A stretch of DNA of 64,000 nt from Campanula takesimana (Eukaryota; Streptophyta; Magnoliopsida; Asterales; Campanulaceae), in NCBI GenBank assembly GCA_026119855.1, contig JAOWBW010000598.1, forward strand, positions 310,001 to 374,000, written 5' to 3'. Both the position numbers and the translations under genes were made by a program. The notes beneath the pieces are model-generated. The model was not told where the DNA came from. It ran no database searches and worked only from the letters and a program-made list of their open reading frames with translations. Numbering within the stretch: position 1 is the first letter of the stretch; every line of letters begins with the position of its first letter. Positions 55,259-64,000 of the stretch are shown here, one piece after another.

Positions 55259-57490
55259 GCCCCCAGGTCCCGGGATCCCCTAATAGAACCTCGAACCTGG
55301 ATGGGAGTGCCTAACGAGGAACAAGAAACTTAACAAGAAACTTAATGACATTTGTTTAACAAACTGACATGATATATATACTCTAGAGTAAGGAGCTATA
55401 CTAGCTCACAACACGAGTTCTAGACAAGAAAATTTAAAACCAAACTTAATACATACACAGCGGAAACATGCCTAGCACATAAGCTGGCATCAAGAGTACT
55501 ATACAAGATGTCTAGTGACAACAAGAACTGAACAAGACTGTCTACCCCAAAATAAGGAGTTATACAACCCAATACATCGTCCTCACCAAGTGTAAAAGGA
55601 CACAAGCCCCAAAATAATCACGACCTGCGAAGTAAGCTCCCAACTATGTCGAGCCTCACTGCGCACTATCCTTCCTTTCCTGGGGGGGGAACAAATAAAG
55701 GGTGAGATAAATCTCAGTAAGCTATTAGATGCAACTACATGACATGTTATCATGCAATTCAAGTAGATACTCAAGTAATCATATATTAAGTATCATCAAG
55801 TAACAAGTATATGAGAGGATAATCCACTCATCAAGTAGCACATAAAGCTAATCAAGCAAGTTATAAGGATATTGCTTCCTTCCTTATTCCTCCCAAGAAT
55901 ACCATTGTTGTCGTAGCTTGTATTACTTTGACAATCACGATCAATAACAAGAACTGATTATTCAGTATGTATCAGAAGACCCGGTAACCAGTGTCATTCC
56001 CAATATCAGTACTCATGATTATTCACGAGGTGTTCAAGACAGGAGTTTAGCATTCACTTAAGTCAGACTTATTGCTCCAACTAAGGAAGCTATGCCCTTA
56101 CTATGGCCGGTAGTAAGGGGTCAGGCGGAAATACATAGGGACCCGATTGTCACTTAAACCCCAGCTCTCGCGACAAGCGTGAACCTATACATTTTCGAAC
56201 AAGCAAGGAGAACCAGCTGGACTCACACAAGAAGGTACAAGTAGATATTTATTTGAACTACGGGAGAAGAACCAATCCAAAAGTAGTGGACTAGCTCAAC
56301 AAGGAACATGCTTCAAGTAGTCAAGAAGTCACCTTGTATCAAGCAAATGTATGCAATATTTGCACATACACAACAAGAACATGTCTCATACAAGTTAGTG
56401 CTTGTTCATAGCACTTTCTAGTTTAGTACCATACATATGTATTGGTGTCAAGCCATGTACAAGATTTTATTATCTTATATTCAAGTCTTAATCCATTTCT
56501 ATGGATGTTCAAGCAAGTATAAGAGTTATACATTTACTCTTACAAAATCCAAATCCTATTCTTAGGATGTTCAAGTCTAAGACCTTATGCTAATGCCTCT
56601 AAGGTGTACAACAAGTATAACACATTAATGCTTGTTCATAGCACTTTCAAGACATAAGGAAGAGCTACTACTCTTATACTTAAGTTCAATGTCCTAAAAC
56701 ACCTATCTAGGTGCTCTAGACAATCACCTTAAAACCTCATTAATTTAGTCTTTGAATAGCCCTCTGAGTTTAGGTTATTCAGCTTCTTTCGGATCTTGAT
56801 TCCGACTTTCCTATAGAAAGTTATGGAGGAAACCATTCAAGAAGGAAAATCGGAATTCCCACTTGGCACGACCGCGCGTGCAAAAATGGCACGACCGTGC
56901 CATCAAGGTCGAGAGTTCTCACACAAAACTAATTTTCGGCACGACCGTGCCAATAAAAGGCACATGACCGTGCTAACACTGTCGAGGAAATTTGCCTAAA
57001 GGTGATATTTGGCACGACCGTGCCAAATAAAGGCGCACGACCGTGCTCGGTACAATTTGGTAGTTTTTCCCTGAGTTCAAACTTAACAATTCTCCGTCCC
57101 AAGCGTAGGAGTAACTTTTACTAACGTTTTAACAATACCCAGGGCATAAAAGCCTACTTCAAAACAAATTGTTCAAGTATAATTTCCCTTTTTACCAAGT
57201 CTTTTATACTCCCCTTGTCCCATAATTACAAGTACCACAAAAATCGTCCCAAACACGAAATTAACATTTACAAGTATCGAGAATAACATTTATGCATGTT
57301 ATTACAAGCAAGGGGGAGCTAATAACTTACCCAGTCAAAATTCAAGTTGACCCAAACTTATTTCTGTTCGGCCTGGAACGCTCTATTCAACGCCACGAAT
57401 ATTAATCCGGGATCAGAATCAAGAACGGAGGGATAATTAAACTCGAGGAGTCGAGAATAGGGTGAAACCCTAACCTAGCTTTTGAATATG
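55253..57490 (-). mobile_element. Gypsy-LTR-like sequence, probably minus strand
   Basis: Begins tgacacgcccccagg, which on the minus strand is a typical gypsy LTR end (gggggcgtgtca). It interrupts the sirevirus knuckle codons. It has no pol. At about 56864-57050 it carries six copies of a dyad motif ggcacgaccgtgcc. The right boundary is not clear, and no matching duplication of cattt was found, so the element may be truncated. Confidence 0.45.
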
Positions 57491-57677
57491 AAACTGTACT
57501 TTTATTAGAACAGATTGTTACATCTCAGCTGACAAGCAACTCAAACTTTTTGTGTGTAAAAAAATGTTTTTTTTTTTTTAAAAAAAAAAAATCAAACCAT
57601 ATCATGACCTATGTAGTTTTATTCGTCTCGTCGAGACGAACACAACGGTATTTTTAATTTTTTTTTTCCTGAGTTAT

Positions 57678-57850
57678 AAATCTCAAGATATAGCATTTTT
57701 AAGTTAATGGGGGTTTTTTTTTTTAAAAATGACACGTGTCACAACGGGAGAGGGGGAGGAGCTGGAGCCGGGCAGGTTTTCCATGGAGCGGGTGGGCCGA
57801 CCCGTGAGCATACGCGCCGCACGTGGTGCGGCCGCCGCATTTGAGTTTTT
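57678..57850. repeat. Inverted partner of 49930-50117
   Basis: aaatctcaagatatagc, a T-run and gacacgtgtc repeat 50062-50117 in inverse orientation. Beyond them lies a GC-rich block (gcgccgcacgtggtgcggcc). May be the second end of one element spanning 49.9-57.9 kb, or an independent copy. Confidence 0.5.
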
Positions 57851-57877
57851 GTCATAATAGTTAATACATTCATATAA

Positions 57878-58281
57878 GAGTTAGACACATATTTGGTCCT
57901 TAACCTATTGATTTGTTTTCCTTTTGATCCTTAACCTATTTTGGTTTTCCTTTTGGTCCTTGATGTACCTAGGTGCAGGATAAAGTGGTCCTTAACCTAT
58001 TTTAGTTTTCCTTTTGGTCCTTGATGTACCTATTTGCCGGACAAAGTGGTCCTTAAAATCGTCGACATGGCTTGTTAACCGAAAGGAAAACCAAAATAAT
58101 TCAAGGACCACTTTGTCCTGCAAATAGGTACATCAAGGACCAAAAGGAAAACTAAAATAGGTTAAGGACCACTTTATCCTGCAACTAGGTACATTAAGGA
58201 CCAAAAGGAAAACCAAAATAGGTTAAGGACCAAAAGGAAAACAACTCAATAGGTTAAGGACCAAATAGGTGCTTAACTCCG
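57878..58281. mobile_element. Foldback Mutator-type MITE, 404 bp
   Basis: Nearly the whole element is an inverted repeat: the left arm gagttagacacatatttggt and the right arm, inverted, gagttaagcacctatttggt continue for about 190 bp. Inside each arm the phrase ttggtccttaacctatttt recurs. A perfect 9-bp duplication ttcatataa flanks it (57869-57877, 58282-58290), pointing to Mutator-type transposition. No coding sequence. Confidence 0.85.
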
Positions 58282-58443
58282 TTCATATAATACTGTATTA
58301 ACTTTAACTTTCCTGACGAGGGATAATTGAAATTAGCCATATTTTTCACGGGTGCGAGTATTTAATGGCCCGTCGCATTGGAGAAGGAAAGAAATCTTTA
58401 GATTGTCTTCTTTATTTTATTTTTTAAACCATTGAATTCTATT

Positions 58444-58803
58444 GATTGTATTGAAAGTCGCTTATTTTCTATACTTTTTAAAGTAAATATTTTCTAAGAT
58501 AATATTTGTATCCAATGAATTATACACGATAAAAAACTAATGGTCCAAATCAATATGTTACACATTTCAACCTTAATGATTTTTTTAAAAAATTTTTTGA
58601 ATAAGAAATAACATAAATATTTATGCGACAAACAATTTTTGTATTATGAGTCAACATTTGTACAATAATGGAAGAAAATAATGTAGAATATACTATTGCC
58701 ATTTACGCCAAAACAAAATTTTCTAGCCCTCTACATAAACACTCTCTTCCATTTCTTAAAATCACATCAACACATTTTTCTTTTCAACAAAAAATAAAAT
58801 AAA
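58444..58803 (+). promoter_or_regulatory. Upstream region of PMEI gene 2
   Basis: Aligns with 44999-45401 of PMEI gene 1. TATA-like tacataaaca at 58732 lies about 70 bases before the ATG. The long A-run of gene 1 is replaced by caacaaaaaataaaataaa. Confidence 0.6.
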
Positions 58804-59283
58804 ATGACAAGTTCCTTTCTCTTGCATATTCTTTTTTCATGTACTTTAATCATATCGATTACCATTAATCCATGTGCTTCTGCTAATCTTCGCGCTCCGA
58901 CAATTTCTCCAACACCTCTCAACAGCCCATCAAAAAGTATTCAAGATGCAAAAAGCATCACTCAAATAGCATTCCAGGCATCCTTTCAGTACGCCTCCAA
59001 CACTTTGGATTACATTGTTGTTAAGCTTGAAACTACTACGAATTTTCGTCCAGAGTTGCTAAAATGTCGATTATCGTATGAAGACATAATTGCCTTCATG
59101 CGTTATGCCTTGAAACAGTTTCCTAATAGATATAATTTAATATTGGATGTTTATCCCAAACTTTCTTTAAGTTCCCTTCATAATTGTCAAGAAGCATTTA
59201 AAGGGTATCCAAGTCATCCATTGCTTGGTAAAAATGCACGAATGTTTGATCTCCTACAGTTATCTCTGTCTTCCGCTAGTTAA
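58804..59283 (+). CDS. PMEI-like secreted protein 2, 159 aa
   Basis: Paralogue of the protein at 45402, same length and strand, roughly 70% identical by eye. Signal peptide through ASA (LLHILFSCTLIISITI is shared). Conserved parts: AFQASFQYASNTLDYIVVKL, LLKCRLSYEDIIAFMRYALK and LHNCQEAFKGYPSHPLLGKN. Only the second cysteine pair of PMEI proteins is present and the N-terminal hairpin is absent, as in gene 1. No intron, no lesion. The retained frame in both copies suggests selection on this short form. The 3' end is interrupted by a Helitron one base after the stop codon, so its mRNA probably ends in the Helitron or reads through it. Confidence 0.82.
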   Translation: MTSSFLLHILFSCTLIISITINPCASANLRAPTISPTPLNSPSKSIQDAKSITQIAFQASFQYASNTLDYIVVKLETTTNFRPELLKCRLSYEDIIAFMRYALKQFPNRYNLILDVYPKLSLSSLHNCQEAFKGYPSHPLLGKNARMFDLLQLSLSSAS

Positions 59284-59284
59284 A

Positions 59285-60246
59285 TCTATATATATATATA
59301 TTAAAGTTGGTGAAGAGAGATGTGGTGATGCCACGTGGACAAATCATGGAAGAATCTTGCATTTCGTGATGCCACATCATCACTATCCTAAAAGTGTGTG
59401 ACTTTTGATATTCTCATTATTAGCTAATACTATTAGCTCATAATAATAGTTATGATATGAGTTAACTATTACTATTAATAGTAATAGTTAACTATAATAG
59501 TTATTATACAAGTTAACTATTACTATTAATAGTATTACTTAACTATAATAGTTACTATACAAGTTAACTATTACTATTAATAGTAAGTTAACTATTACTA
59601 TTAATAGTATTAGTTAACTATAATAGTTACTATACAAGTTAACTATTACTATTAATAGTATTACTTAACTATTATAGTTAATATGTATGTTAATATATTA
59701 CTATTAATAGTATAAGTTAAGTATTACTATTAATAGTAATAGTTAACAATAGTAGTTACTATACAAGTTAAATATTACTATTAATAGTATTAGTTAACTA
59801 TAATAGTTAATATATTAGTTAATTGTTACTATTAATAGTATTAGTTAACTATAATAGTTACTTTATTAGTTAGTTTTTACTATTAATAGTATTAGTTAAC
59901 TATAAATAGGCTATATACATTAACTATTACTATTATTAGTATTAGTTAATTATAATAGTTATTATATAAGTTAAATTATTAATTAATCATAATAGTTACT
60001 ATATCTATTAACTATTACTATTAATAGTATTAGTTTATTATAATAATTATAATAATTATTATATAAATTAATCATTGCTATTACTATCAATAATATTATT
60101 TAATTATAATAATAGTAATTATATAGATTGATTATTATTAATATTTTTAGTTAAAATGATAATTATTATATTAGTTAACTATAGTTAAAATATTATTTTT
60201 AAGATATAATATTGGTTTCCCGTGCAGAGCACGGGTTACACGCTAG
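59285..60246 (+). mobile_element. Non-autonomous Helitron, 962 bp
   Basis: 5' end TC (tctatatatatatatt) and 3' end with a 7-bp hairpin cccgtgc-aga-gcacggg (60219-60235) seven bases before the terminal CTAG (60243-60246). It is inserted between A (59284) and T (60247), the canonical AT target. The paralogue shows the empty site: taaa|ttat at 45879-45886. The interior is a run of about 51-bp units centred on the palindrome actattaatagt, about eleven copies. No Rep/helicase gene. Confidence 0.92.
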
Positions 60247-60323
60247 TTATAAAGGAAACTACAACCGTTCTTGTATTCTATGATGCAGCAATTAATGCAG
60301 TAACACTTTTATCGTATTATATA

Positions 60324-60577
60324 CTCCCTCCGTTTCAGAAAAGTTGAAACATTTACTTTGGAGTTGAGAAATTAATGATATAATATTATATTAAGAATGA
60401 AAGGTAGAGAGGAAAAGAGATAATTAGTGGGGGTGGAAAGAGAATGAGTGGAGAATAATGAGTGGTTGGGAGGAAGAGAGAGAATGAGTGGGGGATTATA
60501 AAAGTAATAAAAAACTTTCATTTTTGGATTATTGCTAATAAAAAACTTTCATTTTTGGATTATTGCAACTTTTGTGA
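60324..60577. mobile_element. Stowaway-like MITE, right end lost
   Basis: The left end ctccctccgtttcagaaaag follows TA. The right end shows the inverse gcaacttttgtgaaa but lacks the final cggagggag. A 30-bp piece (aataaaaaactttcattttt plus ggattattgc) is duplicated in tandem at about 60507-60565. Confidence 0.7.
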
Positions 60578-60585
60578 AATACCCT

Positions 60586-61160
60586 TTGTTGGGAGATTTT
60601 CCATATATCCAATCCAATTCAATTCAATGAGTATACCAAATAAAACAAAAGCGGAAGCATACCTTAATTCGTTATTAACGATGAACTTTAACGGAAGACT
60701 TGATTAATCCGTTAAGGATTGAGCGGAAGCCTTAAACAAGCCTAGGATCGATCTTCCAATTGATCTGTATACTCCATGTTGTTAGTCTCTCATTGAAGGG
60801 ATGTAAGAGTCTTACAATATGATACGTTCAATTGGGGACCCGGCCCTTATTTATAGTAGAATGCTTCCGTTAGGAATAGTCACATCCGTTAAGATGAAAG
60901 GATGCATCCATTAGTAGTTTTACAAATAGGCCCCTCATCTATTTATAAATACAATCTGGTCTCTACACATTTACAAAATAACCTCATACTTATAAAAGAT
61001 GACTTAAGGCCCCCTAACATTGTTAGATCACTTTATTAGGCCCAATTAACTGTATAATAATATGACTTATGTATTTAATCCAGTAGTGCACACACGTCTG
61101 CGTGCCTAAATACTTTATTATTATTTATGTACAATGTTTAGTCCACCAAAAATTCCAACA
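60586..61160 (-). mobile_element. Copia LTR, minus strand
   Basis: On the minus strand ccaagtgggagat (polypurine tract, 61161-61173) precedes the LTR start tgttggaattttt at 61160. The LTR ends at 60586 (...aaaatctcccaaca on the minus strand), 575 bp. Both ends carry the short inverted tgttgg/ccaaca. It is a 3' LTR, because internal sequence follows at higher coordinates. Confidence 0.75.
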
Positions 61161-62045
61161 ATCTCCCACTTGGAGTAATACTTGTACATAAATTGAACAC
61201 CTTAAGTAATCGCATAACATATTATAAACCTTAGTCACATATGCTTATCCTTAGTGTGTCATCTTAAACAACACCGTCCATTAATCAATTAACATAAGGA
61301 TCAAAGGGGCAGTCGTCACATTAATCGTGACTAAACTCATCAGTGGTCACATATATTAATTTACTAAATAACATAGATCAAGTATGGATGTGTAGCATGA
61401 AAATTACATGTAATGTGATCTTCACATGTCTATTCCAATAGGTCCAACTTTATGAGATCAATCACATATTCAGAGAGCTGGATAACTTAATACCTTAAAC
61501 TGAATTCATTTACTTGATGTCATGACAATGAACCATAATGTATGAGCAAACTCCCACTGAATCAAGGCATACTTAATTGTAAACACCAATACAATTAGTA
61601 TACTTGAAAACCTTTGGTGTTAACTTAATATGTGCATTAGTAATCATGGAGTTTGTTTCAATATGCTCAACAACTTTGTCTATTCTGAATTACTTTATTT
61701 AAAAACTTTCACAGTCTTTTTCTTGACTTGATGCATTTTGGCATCTACAAAGTCAGAATCCAAATACCAAATGATCTCATCCTTAGTATCTGACTTTCTA
61801 TATATGTAAGCACATAATCATTTATTCTCTACATCTAGAAACGATCATCATGTTGACTTTCCAAACCTTAATATTTCTCCCACTCAATATGATGATCGAG
61901 CCAACATTACTAGATAAACTAGAGAGCGTATAGAACAATATGTACCCCAAATAATCTCACATATAGCCTATAAGCAAATAAAACATGTTCGAATTTTAAA
62001 AATCTTATTGTAAGAAAATTGATACACCATTAATTATAGTCTTTG
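61161..62045 (-). mobile_element. 3' internal region of the minus-strand copia element
   Basis: Non-coding or heavily decayed. A weak RNase H-like piece (YLDSDFVDAK on the minus strand near 61760-61790) suggests the end of pol. No open frame of interest. Confidence 0.4.
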
Positions 62046-62490
62046 GACATATATTAACGTGCAAATGAAAGTACGGAGCCGTACTTTGGACCGACTACAT
62101 ACTCACATGGATACTTAATAACTGTCACATGTTTACCACAACAAGTTCAGTGATAAAAATATTGACAATAAATCCTGTCAAATATTGAGCCTTTCTTTGG
62201 ATCGACTCAATACCCACATGGATACCCACCAAATGTAACATATTTATCAATATAAATATGTTTAAATTTCTGTCAAATAACAATCTTCTTTTGGGCGATC
62301 GTTACTCACATGAAAAAATAAACACACATTTTATCACCATAATGTATTTAACTTTCTGCCGAATAATAACCTTCCTTTGGGCCAATTATTACCCGCATGA
62401 TAAAACAAACACATATTATCATAGTGTACAACGTTAATATTTTGCCAAATAATAACCTTCCTTTGGGCCGATTGTTACTTACAAAATATT
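62046..62490. repeat. Degenerate ~100-bp tandem repeat, 4-5 copies
   Basis: Blocks of the form aataataaccttcctttggg plus ccgattattactcacatg recur near 62080, 62190, 62290, 62370 and 62460, separated by AT-rich spacers. On the minus strand each reads ggcccaaaggaaggttatta. Part of the copia element's untranslated region. Confidence 0.65.
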
Positions 62491-63660
62491 AACAACCCAA
62501 TGTATATTCAAAACTAACAAATCTAAATAGGAGAGGTCACTTTGGTGACATGCTATATAGACTAAATAACTTGAAATACATGATTTCCTCAAAAGAGAGA
62601 CTAGAACCATAAATTCGAACATGACAAAAATTGTATTTTCAATACCGGATAATACATATTTTTATATTATTACAACCATAATAGTATTCTAAATTTATTT
62701 TGATAATTTCATAACAAAATAAATTCCGTCACATCTTGATAATGAAATTACATAATCATTCCATGCCCATTATATCATACAGATTGCATAGTATCACAGT
62801 AAACAACAAGGAGGTTCCATTAAAACCTAAAAGGGACCTACCATAGTAAGTCATGTTCTCAAATTGGTTGAATTTTACACAACATCAACAAACTGAGTTA
62901 ACCAAAAAAAATTTGAGAAAACCAAATTATGTTAATTCACTACCGATACTCATACTGTGACTAATATGAACAGACATAACGCATGGAATTAACTCTCGAA
63001 TAAACACAGGAATAAGATTGAATTTTAATGCACGGATTCACGAGCGGACGCCAGAAAAATAAAGTAATAATACTTCTTCCGTCCCAAACATTTTTTTTAA
63101 TCGCAAATAAGATTAAAACTATAATCTCAGGGGAAAAAAAACATATCTCCAATCTGACTTAATCAATATGTGTTTTCATTAAATTGATTAGTGTTCATCA
63201 GCAAAACATTAACCATAGTAGAGAACAAGAGCAAACACTGTGAGAATGAAAATAATTTTCATCAGACTTGTTCCGAATACCAGCCACAACCAAAATATAC
63301 TTCAAAACTCAATGCAAATGTACCTATATGGTCTGCAATTTGTCGACAATTACATGCGGCAAGAGGCGTAGATTGAAAGACCGAACATTAACTTAATTTG
63401 ATAAAGGCAATCAGTATAGAAATCATACAATAATAGTTCTACGACACTGCTCCAAAACCGAAAATCATGCTCTGCAATTTTTCAAAATTCCATAGGCAAA
63501 AAGTAAATTGATGTCAAACATCATAAATAAGCCATCTGATATAAAAAGTATCAAATACTCCTACATGCTTACTGATGTGCCTAAGCCCAAATTGTGATTG
63601 GGCTTGAGTCCTAATGACTTGGCCATATGGAGTGGGCCTGAATGAAGGTAGTCATATGGA
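62491..63660. other. No gene
   Basis: AT-rich, no supported ORF. acttcttccgtcccaaac near 63074 resembles one end of a Stowaway-type MITE, but no partner end was found. Confidence 0.55.
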
Positions 63661-63663
63661 GTG

Positions 63664-63870
63664 GGACTGAATGAAGGTATTCCAAAACGATCGAAGTCGA
63701 CTTGCCTAGTTCGAAGTCGACTTGGCATGGTTGCCTAGTTCGAAGTCGACGGGTTCCTAGTTCAAAGTCGACGGGTTCCTAGTTCGACGTCGACAGGTTC
63801 CTAGTTCAAACTTGACGTGGGCACCTAGTTCGCGACTTGACTTGACCCGCCTAGTTCGAATTCTACTTGA
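63664..63870. repeat. Minisatellite of a ~22-25 bp unit
   Basis: About seven to eight copies of cctagttcgaagtcgacggg with changing spacers. The last copies are diverged. The core ttcgaagtcgac contains overlapping TCGA sites. 63571-63663 and 63871-64000 hold nothing recognised. Confidence 0.75.
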
Positions 63871-64000
63871 CATGGGTATGGCATGGTCAAATTCAACTGG
63901 GAGTCAGACTTGACAGAGTGCGATGTGGTCGGGTTCACTTTGAAGTCGACCGGACGTAAATATAATGTAGTCGGGCCTAAAAAATGATTGGACTGGAAGT

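Noticed and set aside
55253..57490. Solo LTR with defined ends
   Set aside because: The left end is convincing, but no right end with the cattt duplication or resumption of the gag knuckle codons could be found, so only LTR-like sequence is claimed.

Overview
This is a 64 kb piece of nuclear DNA from a flowering plant, most likely a eudicot. It is AT-rich and made almost entirely of nested and decayed transposable elements. It contains Ty1/copia and Ty3/gypsy LTR retrotransposons with plant-type initiator-Met primer sites, Stowaway-like MITEs, Mutator-like elements, a CACTA-like element and a Helitron. I see no bacterial genes, CRISPR array or rRNA. The only ordinary host genes I can support are two small secreted proteins of the plant invertase/pectin-methylesterase-inhibitor (PMEI) type, at 45402-45881 and 58804-59283. 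They are a diverged tandem pair with homologous upstream sequence.

Layout. 1-5769: wreck of two Sirevirus-type (SIRE/Maximus) copia elements. S1 (LTR, gag start and a 3' LTR tip) sits inside the env-like gene of S2, and S2 itself sits in a gypsy integrase gene. 5770-9502: 3' half of that gypsy element (G1), with an antisense spliced extra ORF and a 3' LTR. 9503-11106: no gene, one MITE. 11107-15608: deleted minus-strand copia element C1, split by a solo LTR with a perfect 5-bp target duplication. 15609-18229: no gene, but two unrelated minisatellites (45-bp and 42-bp units) stand back to back. 18230-30797: complete, very young sirevirus S3 (LTRs about 99% identical by eye, duplication gcggt), with gag-pol and a downstream env-like transcription unit that appears to have its own TATA box and a phase-0 intron. 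30852-41026: complete but older and heavily mutated sirevirus S4 (duplication gcgtc). S4 splits a small 85-codon ORF at codon 9, and S3 sits just upstream of that ORF's ATG. 41264-44760: CACTA-like element with a tRNA-derived insert, then gypsy and copia remnants. 44999-45881: PMEI gene 1. 46306-49364: Mutator-like element with long inverted repeats and a perfect 9-bp duplication, carrying a solo LTR. 49375-57850: MITEs, a copia element with tandem LTR/internal units, a sirevirus gag fragment and gypsy-LTR-like sequence. 57878-58281: foldback Mutator-type MITE with a 9-bp duplication. 58444-59283: PMEI gene 2. 59285-60246: a Helitron inserted one base after its stop codon. 60324-64000: MITE, a minus-strand copia LTR with its 3' region, and minisatellites.

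How it works together. S3 is the only near-intact mobile element: protease, integrase and reverse transcriptase motifs are all present, but one frameshift separates integrase from reverse transcriptase, and the env-like gene has a frameshift and a stop. S4 has lost catalytic residues in both integrase and reverse transcriptase. Both carry hundreds of bases rich in a GCGC-core motif, GCGCC in S3 and GCGCA in S4, spread over LTR, linkers and non-coding parts. All coordinates come from reading the sequence. Family assignments rest on recognised motifs, not on database searches.
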